Below, piece after piece: positions 1-7,509 of a stretch of DNA of 60,675 nucleotides. The translations under genes and the position numbers were made by a program. This DNA is from Pseudomonas sp. BGI-2 (GTDB lineage: Bacteria; Pseudomonadota; Gammaproteobacteria; Pseudomonadales; Pseudomonadaceae): NCBI RefSeq assembly GCF_004310295.1, contig NZ_SISB01000042.1:1-60675 (forward strand), read 5' to 3'. The notes under the pieces are model-generated. The model was not told the origin of the DNA. It did no database searches and was given only the letters and a program-made list of their open reading frames with translations. Position 1 is the stretch's first letter. The number at the start of each line of letters is the position of its first letter.

Positions 1-105
1 GCAGTGATGCGTAAATACCTGACCGGGTTATGGGCATGCATGCGTTCTGGAGAAGAATTTAATACGGCCAAGCTTTTTAGCGAAAAACATCTCGCGAAAG
101 CTTGA
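1..105 (+). CDS. IS110-type transposase, C-terminal fragment (cut by window edge)
   Basis: An open frame enters from the left edge and stops with TGA at 103-105. Its 34 residues begin AVMRKYLTGLWACMRSGEEF and end in LFSEKHLAKA, which is how the C-termini of many Pseudomonas IS110-family transposases (transposase IS116/IS110/IS902 domain) end. Only the tail is visible, so activity and the exact IS cannot be judged. The family call rests on recognition of this short tail. Confidence 0.6.
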   Translation, partial: AVMRKYLTGLWACMRSGEEFNTAKLFSEKHLAKA

Positions 106-145
106 CCGTGAACAGAGTATCTACAGGTTTTGCGTCGATCACAAA

Positions 146-170
146 AAACCCGGCACATTTGGCCGGGTTT
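146..170 (-). terminator. Rho-independent terminator downstream of aroP
   Basis: A 9-bp perfect stem (AAACCCGGC at 146-154, GCCGGGTTT at 162-170) with a 7-nt loop. Read on the minus strand it is followed by a run of T residues, as expected for the end of the aroP transcript. It could also stop rightward transcription from the transposase fragment. Confidence 0.8.
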
Positions 171-190
171 GTTGTTTCTGCATACTGCGC

Positions 191-1606
191 TTACTTCGCG
201 TTTGCCGCCTGCAACGCATGCTGAGCACTGCGCTTGTTCTTGATGCCGTAGCAAACCCACATGAACGCAACCCACACCGGAATCGCATACACCGAGATCT
301 GGATGCCCGGGATCAACAGCATCACGCCGAGGATGAACACCACGAACGCCAGGCAGATGTAGTTCCCGTACGGGTACCACAGGGCCTTGAACAGCGGCGT
401 CTGTTTGGTTTTGTCCATGTGCTGGCGGAACTTGAAGTGCGAGAAGCTGATCATCGCCCAGTTGATCACCAGGGTGGCAACCACCAGCGACATCAGCAGT
501 TCCAGCGCGTTCTGCGGGATCAGGTAGTTCAGCAACACCGCAATCAACGTCACCGCCGCCGACGCGAGGATCGAGCGCACCGGCACGCCGCGCTTGTCGA
601 TCTTCGCCAGGGCTTTCGGCGCATCGCCCTGCTCGGCCATGCCCAGCAGCATACGGCTATTGCAGTAGGTACCGCTGTTGTACACCGACAGCGCCGCGGT
701 CAGGACCACGAAGTTGAGGATGTGCGCGGCGGTGTTGCTGCCAAGCATCGAGAACACTTGCACGAACGGGCTGCCGCTGTAGGAATCACCCGACGCGTTA
801 AGGGTCGCCAACAGGCTGTCCCACGGCGTCAGCGACAGCAGAATGACCAGTGCGCCGATGTAGAAAATCAGGATCCGGTAGATCACCTGGTTGATGGCTT
901 TCGGGATCACGGTTTTCGGTTTGTCGGCTTCTGCTGCGGTGAAACCGAGCATTTCCAGGCCGCCGAAGGAGAACATGATGATGGCCATGGCCATTACCAG
1001 ACCGCTGACGCCATTCGGGAAGAAGCCGCCGTGGGCCCACAGGTTGGTCACCGAGGCTTGCGGGCCGCCATGGCCGCTGACCAGCAGGTAGCTGCCGAGC
1101 GCGATCATGCCGACGATCGCCACGACCTTGATGATCGCGAACCAGAACTCCGCCTCGCCAAAGACTTTGACGTTGGCCAGGTTGATCAAATTGATCAGGA
1201 CGAAGAACCCGGCGGCCGAGACCCAGGTCGGAATATCAGGCGCCCAGTAGTGGATGTATTTGCCGACCGCGGTCAGCTCCGACATGCCCACCAGGATGTA
1301 CAGGATCCAGCAGTTCCAGCCCGACAGGAAGCCGGCGAAACCGCCCCAGTATTTGTGGGCGAAGTGGCTGAAGGAACCGGCAACCGGCTCTTCGACGATC
1401 ATTTCGCCGAGCTGGCGCATGATCATGAACGCAATGAAGCCGCAGATGGCGTAGCCGAGGATCATCGACGGGCCGGCGGATTTCAGTACGCCGGCCGAGC
1501 CCAGGAACAGCCCGGTGCCAATCGCGCCACCGAGGGCGATCAGTTGAATATGGCGATTTTTCAGGCCGCGTTTCAGCTCGCCTGAATGCGAGTTTTGTCC
1601 ACTCAT
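191..1606 (-). CDS. aroP: Aromatic amino-acid permease (AroP-like, APC superfamily)
   Basis: Inner-membrane proton symporter of the AAT group, expected to import phenylalanine, tyrosine and tryptophan. The 471-residue protein follows E. coli AroP closely from its start: ELKRGLKNRHIQLIALGGAI, then the glycine-rich GTGLFLGSAG of TM1, the EEPVAGSFSHFAHKYWG loop, the FSFGGLEMLGFTAAEADKP segment and YNSGTYCNSRML. About twelve hydrophobic segments are visible. The ATG at 1606 (MSGQNS) is chosen over an upstream TTG because it matches the family start. Related permeases (PheP, general amino-acid permeases) are similar, so exact specificity is inferred. It is a single gene with its own terminator. 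Confidence 0.85.
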   Translation of the reverse strand: MSGQNSHSGELKRGLKNRHIQLIALGGAIGTGLFLGSAGVLKSAGPSMILGYAICGFIAFMIMRQLGEMIVEEPVAGSFSHFAHKYWGGFAGFLSGWNCWILYILVGMSELTAVGKYIHYWAPDIPTWVSAAGFFVLINLINLANVKVFGEAEFWFAIIKVVAIVGMIALGSYLLVSGHGGPQASVTNLWAHGGFFPNGVSGLVMAMAIIMFSFGGLEMLGFTAAEADKPKTVIPKAINQVIYRILIFYIGALVILLSLTPWDSLLATLNASGDSYSGSPFVQVFSMLGSNTAAHILNFVVLTAALSVYNSGTYCNSRMLLGMAEQGDAPKALAKIDKRGVPVRSILASAAVTLIAVLLNYLIPQNALELLMSLVVATLVINWAMISFSHFKFRQHMDKTKQTPLFKALWYPYGNYICLAFVVFILGVMLLIPGIQISVYAIPVWVAFMWVCYGIKNKRSAQHALQAANAK

Positions 1607-2295
1607 GAAAAGGGTCTCACGCAAGGTTTGATGATGTTCGTTAGACGATGCTGCTCAGTTGCGATTTCAAGCAGCGCCGATCAAACCCCAGCGAAGGCAA
1701 AAGGAGTTCAGCGTTTTTACAACGGTCATGCGTCACCTGTTTGTTTTTATCTGTGACGAAATCGAACCCGACACGCTTGTGGCGCGGCGGAGTGAACAAG
1801 GCGGATAGCCTTGAGGTTTGCGCAGATGCGCAGGAGGTCACAGTTAAAACGCGGCGCATTGTACACCTGTAACCCCCTGCTGCCAGACACCGCTGGATCA
1901 GCGTGTCGTTTGCCGGGATTGCCTGTGTCCACCCCGAGGGTCTCGGGCGGCTGCAAAAATAGGGTCAGACCTTTGCGGGTCTTCGACGGGGACGACGGAA
2001 AAATCGCCTCTCGGGGAGAAGTGGAACTGGGTCACGGCGTTCATTGCGCCTCCTTCTTGTTATGCACCTGCACGACAGGCATGGACCGCATCTCACCCTT
2101 CCCGCGTCGCTGAAACAAGCGGGCCAGAGCGCCTGCAGGATTGGTGACTAGCGTGCTTTCGGCAGGTTTTCCTTACACCCCTTCCGCAAACGTCAACCCA
2201 AGGGCTTTGCGGGGCGATTCCGTCAGCTTTTCTTTACAAGCTGTAACGCATATTTTCCAAATCAGATCAATCTGTAGGACGACTGCAAATTGACG

Positions 2296-2311
2296 GTAGG
2301 AATCTTCCTAC
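2296..2311. promoter_or_regulatory. Perfect 16-bp dyad, operator candidate
   Basis: GTAGGAATCTTCCTAC is a perfect inverted repeat (7+2+7) in the AT-rich leader of the peptide operon. It resembles the sites bound by NarL/FixJ-type LuxR-HTH regulators (the enterobacterial RcsB box is of this TAGGAAT-N-TTCCTA kind). Which regulator uses it here is unknown. Confidence 0.45.
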
Positions 2312-2439
2312 GGAAAAGGTCGACTTAGTTTTCTGTTTTTTCTCGATAAATCCTTCATCAAAAAACAGAATAAAAAGTTCAAATAAATCTAATTTGATTA
2401 TTTTTTTGCAATTTAAAAACCTGTGGACTAGGTTTTCAG

Positions 2440-2471
2440 CGACTTGCCGAAACGCATCGACCGGCAAGTCG
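2440..2471 (+). promoter_or_regulatory. Hairpin in the 5' leader of the peptide gene
   Basis: A 10-bp perfect stem (CGACTTGCCG at 2440-2449 and CGGCAAGTCG at 2462-2471) closes a 12-nt loop about 65 bases before the peptide start. No T-run follows, so it is not a simple terminator. It may be a leader structure or an operator. Confidence 0.4.
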
Positions 2472-2537
2472 GCTCGTTATTCAATGACTGAAAAACGCGC
2501 CGCTGTACTTACCGAAAAAGTCTCTAGGAGATTCACA

Positions 2538-2675
2538 ATGCAAGCACTTGAAAAAGACTTGGACACTGAACTGCAACTGGACGATTGGTTTGAAGCACCG
2601 ACCCATGAAGCCGCCGTTAAAATGATGCAAGCCGATGCGGTCGTTCCGTTCGGCACGGCGATGTGGCCTTTGTAA
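2538..2675 (+). CDS. 45-residue peptide, possible RiPP-type precursor
   Basis: A short, acidic reading frame with a strong ribosome binding site (AGGAG, eight bases before the ATG). The N-terminal half is charged and helix-like (QALEKDLDTELQLDD). It is followed by WFEAPTH at residues 17-23, then AAVKMMQADA and a hydrophobic tail VVPFGTAMWPL. There is no signal peptide and no cysteine. It ends 69 bases before the NicX-like enzyme gene, with an attenuator-like hairpin between. The leader-like acidic part, distinct tail, strong RBS and single adjacent enzyme gene are the usual signs of a modified-peptide precursor, but I do not recognise the family. The enzyme contains WFEAPMH, nearly the same heptad. 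Confidence 0.6.
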   Translation: MQALEKDLDTELQLDDWFEAPTHEAAVKMMQADAVVPFGTAMWPL

Positions 2676-2683
2676 GACACCCC

Positions 2684-2722
2684 GGCAGGCATGATCCGGC
2701 CGGTTGTGCCTGCCACTTTTTC
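2684..2722 (+). terminator. Partial terminator/attenuator between peptide and enzyme
   Basis: Stem GGCAGGCA (2684-2691) pairs with TGCCTGCC (2707-2714), followed by ACTTTTTCT. Its place between a small peptide gene and its enzyme gene would let the peptide be made in excess, a common arrangement in precursor/enzyme operons. Confidence 0.55.
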
Positions 2723-2744
2723 TCGGTTTGTCAGGGAGGACTAC

Positions 2745-3710
2745 ATGGATAAGCAACGCGCCATTTCGCATTTCCTTTACTACCTCGAACACCACCCTGC
2801 CCTTGCCGGCATCAACCCGGCGAAGGTTTTGCTCGGCCACACCGCTGATTACGAGGCACTGACCGGCACCATCGCCGAACAGGCCGGTGACAGCCAGCCA
2901 TTCCGATTCAGCGCCATGCGCCTGGACCTCGAACCTGCCGAAAGGCTGGCCCGGGCGATAGCCGACAGCGATCTGTACATTTTCTTTTACGACTCTTCCA
3001 CCCTGCCCAATCCACGCCCCGATGGCCCGGAGTTTGTCCGTGCGCTGCAAGGCGTAATGGCTGAGAACTGGAAGAAGTCGCTGCTGTTCAAGGATTACGG
3101 CGATTACTTCTACGACACCTTCAGTGTCACGCCGCAGCGTATAGCGGGGCTCAACAGCCACTTGATCCAGCGCATGTCCCATGCCACGACGTTAAGTTTC
3201 AAAGATGATCACGGCTCGTGGTTCGAAGCGCCGATGCATAGCATCAAGAAGTGGACCGACATCAACGGTGTCGGCAACTTTGACCTGGCGCCCGGTGAAA
3301 TTGCCACGCACAGCGAAGCGATAAACGGCCAGGTGAAGTTCATGGGGACTTTTCTCAGCACCATTCCGTTTGCCCGCAAGTACGGGGTGCTGGAGTCACC
3401 GCTGGAGTTGTGGATCGAGAACTCGACCATCCGCAAGATCGCCACCGATGTGCCGGGACTGGAACATGACTTCAACAAGTACCTGGAGGCCAATCCGTCG
3501 AATCGACGCATCGAAGAACTGGGGATTGGCACCAACGAAGGCGTGAAGGCGCTGTATGCGCGCAATGCCGGGTTTGAGGAGCGCCATTGCGGGCTGCACC
3601 TGGGGTTGGGTGGGGGAGCCAAAGGCAGCCATCATCTGGACCTGATCTTCTCCAGCGGCGTGTTGGCGCTGGATGATGAGCCGGTGTTTGATGGGCGGTT
3701 TGTCTTCTGA
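2745..3710 (+). CDS. NicX / M29 aminopeptidase-like metalloenzyme of the peptide operon
   Basis: A 321-residue soluble protein; the ATG is preceded by GGGAGG. Its C-terminal half resembles the fold shared by 2,5-dihydroxypyridine dioxygenase (NicX) and M29 (leucyl/T-type) aminopeptidases: FDLAPGEIAT (Glu185), ERHCGLHLGLGGG, then SHHLDLIFSSG with His297-x-Asp299. In NicX a Glu and an H-x-D pair bind Fe(II), so a Glu/His/Asp metal site is plausible here. Residues 159-165, WFEAPMH, repeat the heptad of the upstream peptide. It is in one unit with that peptide, and a REP element plus terminator follow. Alternatives are a true peptidase acting on the peptide or a ring-cleaving oxygenase unrelated to it. 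The family call is by motif only. Confidence 0.55.
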   Translation: MDKQRAISHFLYYLEHHPALAGINPAKVLLGHTADYEALTGTIAEQAGDSQPFRFSAMRLDLEPAERLARAIADSDLYIFFYDSSTLPNPRPDGPEFVRALQGVMAENWKKSLLFKDYGDYFYDTFSVTPQRIAGLNSHLIQRMSHATTLSFKDDHGSWFEAPMHSIKKWTDINGVGNFDLAPGEIATHSEAINGQVKFMGTFLSTIPFARKYGVLESPLELWIENSTIRKIATDVPGLEHDFNKYLEANPSNRRIEELGIGTNEGVKALYARNAGFEERHCGLHLGLGGGAKGSHHLDLIFSSGVLALDDEPVFDGRFVF

Positions 3711-3712
3711 CT

Positions 3713-3817
3713 GATCGTTCCCACGCTCCGCGTGGGAATGCAGCCCGGGACGCTCTGCGTCCCATTGGAACGCGGAGCGTCCCTAGAGGCATTCCCACGC
3801 AGAGCGTGGGAACGATC
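3713..3817. repeat. REP-type long inverted repeat (class GATCGTTCCCACGC), copy 1
   Basis: The ends GATCGTTCCCACGC and GCGTGGGAACGATC are inverted, and an inner pair (GGGACGCTCTGCGTCCC and its counterpart) forms a second stem. It is the same family as copies at 27037-27147 and 30724-30830. It lies directly after the peptide operon. Confidence 0.85.
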
Positions 3818-3832
3818 AGCCAGACCAAAAAA

Positions 3833-3860
3833 AACGCCAACCCGAAGGTTGGCGTTTTTT
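3833..3860. terminator. Bidirectional terminator between the enzyme gene and rluB
   Basis: A 10-bp perfect stem AACGCCAACC / GGTTGGCGTT around a CGAA loop, with an A-run on the left and a T-run on the right. It can end both the rightward peptide/enzyme transcript and leftward rluB transcripts. Confidence 0.85.
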
Positions 3861-3876
3861 ATGCGGCGCTTACCGA

Positions 3877-5175
3877 TTACTCAGGCTTGCGACGACCAAA
3901 GCCCGGACGCTGGCCCGAACCGGCTGGCGCACCACGGCGCTTGCCCGACGGTGCATCCTTGTCGACCAGAACGATGCCTGGACGCTTCTTCGCCGGTGCC
4001 TTGGCCGGGCGCTTGGTGTCGGAAGGACGGTCTGCCACTGGCGTACCGCGGCTCGAATCACCACGAGACTCACCACGACCAGCTGGAGCACCGCGATCGC
4101 TACGACCACCGGACGGAGCACCACGGCCTTCGCCGCGCTCGGTGCGACCGTTGGCCGGACGTGGCGTGCGTGGACCGCGCTCGCCGTCAGCACGAGGTGC
4201 TGCTGGTTTGCGGGCTGGACGCTCGCCTTCGATATGCGGTTCACGAGTATTACGTGGAGTAGCAGCGGTCTGGTTGCCGATGGCTGGACGCAACGAACGC
4301 ACGCGCTCGGTCTTGCCCATCGGACGCGACGATTTACGCTGCATGCGGTCAAGCTTGTCTTTGCTCTTGGCGTTCATCTGCGGCATGGCCACAGGCGTCA
4401 GGCCAACTTCAGCACTCAGAATGTCGACTTCGTACTGGCTCATTTCGCGCCAGCGGCCCATCGGCAGGTCGGAGTTGAGGAACACCGGACCGAAACGCAC
4501 GCGCTTCAGACGGCTGACCACCAGGCCCTGGGATTCCCACAGACGACGAACTTCGCGGTTGCGACCTTCCATCACCACGCAGTGATACCAGTGGTTGAAA
4601 CCTTCGCCACCCGGCGCTTGCTTGATGTCGGTGAACTTGGCCGGGCCGTCTTCGAGGACGACGCCTGCTTTCAGACGCTCGATCATTTCGTCATCGACTT
4701 CGCCACGCACACGTACCGCGTATTCACGATCCATTTCGTAGGAAGGGTGCATCAGGCGGTTGGCCAGCTCACCGTCGGTGGTGAACATCAGCAGGCCGGT
4801 GGTGTTGATGTCCAGACGACCGATGTTGATCCAGCGACCTTCTTTCGGGCGCGGCATCTTGTCGAAAACGGTCGGACGGCCTTCCGGATCAAGGCGGGTG
4901 CAGATTTCGCCGTCTGGCTTGTTGTACATGATCACGCGGCGTACCGACTCGGCGGCTTCTTCGCGCTTGATCACCTTGCCATCAATGGTGATGGCGTCGT
5001 GCATGTCGACGCGCTGCCCGAGGGTGGCGTCTTTGCCATTGACCTTGATGCGGCCGTGGCTGATCCAGGCTTCCACGTCACGGCGCGAGCCGACGCCGAT
5101 ACGGGCGAGGACTTTCTGCAGTTTCTCGCCTGCTGGGCCGATTTCCTGGTCGTCTTTCTGGTCGTTGATACTCAT
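3877..5175 (-). CDS. rluB: 23S rRNA pseudouridine(2605) synthase RluB
   Basis: RsuA/RluB-family pseudouridine synthase acting on 23S rRNA helix 93 during 50S maturation. An S4 RNA-binding domain is at the N-terminus (EKLQKVLARIGVGSRRDVEA). The catalytic domain follows with GRLDINTTGLLMFTTDGELA, in which the Asp is catalytic, and ends near LTPVAM. From about residue 270 to 432 the protein is a low-complexity basic tail rich in R, G, A and P with RGE/RGG-like spacing, longer than in E. coli RluB. The start has a good GGGAGGTG site. It is the last gene of a minus-strand run from rnm. Confidence 0.92.
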   Translation of the reverse strand: MSINDQKDDQEIGPAGEKLQKVLARIGVGSRRDVEAWISHGRIKVNGKDATLGQRVDMHDAITIDGKVIKREEAAESVRRVIMYNKPDGEICTRLDPEGRPTVFDKMPRPKEGRWINIGRLDINTTGLLMFTTDGELANRLMHPSYEMDREYAVRVRGEVDDEMIERLKAGVVLEDGPAKFTDIKQAPGGEGFNHWYHCVVMEGRNREVRRLWESQGLVVSRLKRVRFGPVFLNSDLPMGRWREMSQYEVDILSAEVGLTPVAMPQMNAKSKDKLDRMQRKSSRPMGKTERVRSLRPAIGNQTAATPRNTREPHIEGERPARKPAAPRADGERGPRTPRPANGRTERGEGRGAPSGGRSDRGAPAGRGESRGDSSRGTPVADRPSDTKRPAKAPAKKRPGIVLVDKDAPSGKRRGAPAGSGQRPGFGRRKPE

Positions 5176-5331
5176 CTGGGCACCTCCCGGTGTGGTCTGT
5201 TCAGGCGGCCCTGAATTGAGCGCCCTGAAGCGATGTAAATCTGTTCACTTGGCGTAGGGATCGCCGAAGGGTCGCGAATCATACGCTCATGGGAGCGTTT
5301 GCGCATCAGAGACTAGCTGATGATTGCCTGC

Positions 5332-5523
5332 TTATTTGCTTTTTCGCCGAACGGCACCGCCGAGTTTGATCAACCGCAGCGAGGCTTCGGCCAGGACGGT
5401 GCGTTTGTCGGTCTTGTCGAGTTTCTTCCAGGACTTGATCTCGCGCTTGCTGCGACCGCAGCCGAGGCAGATGTCGTCGGTGAATTTGCAGATGCTGATG
5501 CAGGGGTCTTTGGTTGAGCTCAT
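5332..5523 (-). CDS. DUF1289 domain small protein
   Basis: A 63-residue protein with the DUF1289 pattern: SSTKDPCISICKFTDDICLG followed by CGRSKREIKSW. Four cysteines (two in CISIC, then CLGC) suggest a metal site. The ATG at 5523 has GGAG upstream and is preferred over a TTG one codon earlier. It lies between the scp genes and rluB on the same strand and is separated from scpB by a REP element. Function is unknown. Confidence 0.8.
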   Translation of the reverse strand: MSSTKDPCISICKFTDDICLGCGRSKREIKSWKKLDKTDKRTVLAEASLRLIKLGGAVRRKSK

Positions 5524-5550
5524 CAAATACTCCAGCCAATACCAATAACC

Positions 5551-5640
5551 TGTGGGAGCGGGCTTGCTCGCGAATGCGGTGGGTCAGTCGACATCTTTGT
5601 TGCCTGACCCACCGCATTCGCGAGCAAGCCCGCTCCCACA
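5551..5640. repeat. REP doublet (class TGTGGGAGCGGGCTTGCTCG)
   Basis: A near-perfect inverted repeat: TGTGGGAGCGGGC at the left end and GCCCGCTCCCACA at the right, extended inwards through GCGAATGCGGTGGGTCAG. It is a REPIN-like element typical of P. fluorescens. Confidence 0.88.
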
Positions 5641-5668
5641 GGGATCTCTATTGTTCTCAGGGTTGGCG

Positions 5669-6676
5669 TCAATCGTCGAACTCGCGGCGTTCGGCCTCGA
5701 TTGCTTCGGCCAGGGCCCGGGCTTCAGCTTCTTCGTCGCTCAATTCGGGCTCGGGTTTTGGCTGCTCTAGAGCGGCGACAGCAGCCAGGAGTTTCTCGCG
5801 CGCTTCGGCGACGCCAAGCACATCATCCTCAAGCTCTTCTTCCGGCTCTTCTAGCTCTTCTTCCAGCCCTTCTTCGACTGTCGCTTCGGGCTCGACCTGA
5901 AGTTCAACTTCGATTGCAGGCTCCGGCGTCTCCAGAACCTCTTCGGTCTCGGTCACCTCGCCATCACGCAATATGTCGTCGAAGTCGGTCTTGATCCCCT
6001 CCTCCATGGTGTCCAGTTCCAGCAACAGCGTATGGAAACTGGTTTCTTCCTTCGGCTCCTCCGGCTCGGCGCTGGCATCCGCCAGTTCTTGCAAACCGGC
6101 CGGCACCGGTGCGTCGTCGAAGTCGAGTAGCGGATCCGGCTCCATCTCTCGCAGCTCCGCCAGCGGCGGCAAATCGTCGAGATTCTTCAGGTTGAAGTGA
6201 TCGAGAAACGCTTTGGTGGTGGCGAACATCGCCGGTTTGCCGGGCACATCGCGGTAACCGACGATGCGGATCCACTCGCGTTCCAGCAAGGTTTTGACGA
6301 TGTGCGTGTTGACCGCCACGCCCCGCACGTCTTCGATCTCGCCCCGGGTGATCGGCTGGCGATAGGCGATCAAGGCCATGGTTTCGAGCATCGCGCGGGA
6401 GTAACGCTGCGGGCGTTCTTCCCACAAACGGCCAACCCACGGCGAGAACTTTTCGCGGATCTGCAGGCGATACCCGGAGGCCACTTCCTTCAGCTCGAAG
6501 GCGCGGCCGTCGCAGGACTTGGCGAGAATCGTCAGGGCTTTCTTGAAAACCGGCGGTTCCGGCCGCTCGCCCTCTTCGAAGAGTTCGAACAGGCGTTCAA
6601 GCGATTGCGGTTTTCCCGAGGCCAACAGAAAGGCTTCAAGCAGTGGCGCCAGCTCGCGGGGTTCAGTCAGGTTCAT
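5669..6676 (-). CDS. scpB: Segregation and condensation protein B
   Basis: Winged-helix kleisin-associated subunit of the SMC-ScpAB condensin that compacts and segregates the chromosome. Residues 1-180 match ScpB: LLEAFLLASGKPQSLERL, YRLQIREKFSPWVGRLWEER, RYSRAMLETMALIAYRQPIT, RGEIEDVRGVAVNTHIVKTL. The second half, to residue 335, is an unusually long acidic extension of E, L, P and V, probably disordered. It follows scpA by 11 bases on the same strand. Confidence 0.92.
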   Translation of the reverse strand: MNLTEPRELAPLLEAFLLASGKPQSLERLFELFEEGERPEPPVFKKALTILAKSCDGRAFELKEVASGYRLQIREKFSPWVGRLWEERPQRYSRAMLETMALIAYRQPITRGEIEDVRGVAVNTHIVKTLLEREWIRIVGYRDVPGKPAMFATTKAFLDHFNLKNLDDLPPLAELREMEPDPLLDFDDAPVPAGLQELADASAEPEEPKEETSFHTLLLELDTMEEGIKTDFDDILRDGEVTETEEVLETPEPAIEVELQVEPEATVEEGLEEELEEPEEELEDDVLGVAEAREKLLAAVAALEQPKPEPELSDEEAEARALAEAIEAERREFDD

Positions 6677-6687
6677 GATTCAACTCG

Positions 6688-7509
6688 TTATTCGGCTCGG
6701 GCTCGCACGTGGATCGCCGCGAACGGCTCATTCTGCACCAGCTCGACCAAAGATTCCTTGACCAGTTCGAGGATCGCCATAAAGGTCACCACCACCCCCA
6801 GACGTCCTTCTTCAGCGGTGAACAGCTCGACAAAGGGCACGAAACCGCCGCCCTTGAGCCGTTCCAGTACATCACTCATGCGTTCGCGGGTGGACAGCGC
6901 CTCGCGGCTGACCTGGTGGCTTTCGAACATGTCGCCACGGCGCAAGACCTCTGCCATGGACATCAGCAACTCTTCCAGGCTCACGTCCGGCAACAGCTTG
7001 CGCGCCCGGGCTTCCGGGGCGTCGAGCTTGGGCACCACCACATCGCGACCTACCCGGCTCAGGCCATCAATGCCTTCGGCGGCAGCCTTGAAGCGTTCGT
7101 ACTCCTGCAAGCGGCGGATCAGCTCGGCGCGCGGGTCGTCTTCTTCGTCTTCGATGGTTTCGGCACGCGGCAACAGCATCCGCGATTTGATCTCGGCCAG
7201 CATCGCGGCCATCACCAGGTACTCGGCGGCCAGCTCCAGGCGCACCGACTGCATCAATTCGACATACCCCATGTACTGGCGGGTGATTTCCGCCACGGGG
7301 ATGTCGAGGATGTTGATGTTCTGTTTACGGATCAGGTACAGCAGCAAGTCGAGGGGGCCTTCAAAGGCTTCGAGAAACACCTCGAGTGCATCCGGCGGGA
7401 TGTACAGGTCCAGCGGCATTTCCATGACTGCCTGGCCATAGACCATGGCGAAGGGCAGCTCTTGCTGGGCGCCGGCCTGACTGTCGACAACGGGTTCTAC
7501 TGCAGACAT
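6688..7509 (-). CDS. scpA: Segregation and condensation protein A (kleisin)
   Basis: Kleisin subunit that bridges SMC heads in condensin. The N-terminal domain contains FEGPLDLLLYLIRKQNINIL, the ScpA hallmark, then LEYLVMAAMLAEIKSRMLLP-type sequence, and the C-terminal winged-helix part ends VVTFMAILELVKE. At 273 residues it is near the family size, with a short N-terminal addition. The start codon abuts the yciO stop, implying translational coupling in the rnm-yciO-scpA-scpB unit. Confidence 0.92.
   Translation of the reverse strand: MSAVEPVVDSQAGAQQELPFAMVYGQAVMEMPLDLYIPPDALEVFLEAFEGPLDLLLYLIRKQNINILDIPVAEITRQYMGYVELMQSVRLELAAEYLVMAAMLAEIKSRMLLPRAETIEDEEDDPRAELIRRLQEYERFKAAAEGIDGLSRVGRDVVVPKLDAPEARARKLLPDVSLEELLMSMAEVLRRGDMFESHQVSREALSTRERMSDVLERLKGGGFVPFVELFTAEEGRLGVVVTFMAILELVKESLVELVQNEPFAAIHVRARAE

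Larger units (their letters stand above)
1607..2537. other. Long intergenic leader between aroP and the peptide operon
   Basis: About 930 bases without a convincing gene; short open frames here lack Shine-Dalgarno sites and codon bias. The left half should hold the aroP promoter. The part from about 2200 to 2420 is markedly AT-rich (runs of A and T around 2330-2420), unlike its surroundings, and carries the dyad at 2296-2311 and the hairpin at 2440-2471. It presumably holds the promoter of the peptide/enzyme unit and suggests tight control or horizontal origin. Confidence 0.6.

Noticed and set aside
218..1585. 455-codon plus-strand frame over aroP
   Set aside because: Antisense to a clearly conserved permease; composition (H, R, Q, D rich) is typical of a shadow frame.
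1811..2113. 100-codon frame in the leader upstream of the peptide operon
   Set aside because: No ribosome site, no codon bias and no recognisable protein; treated as non-coding.
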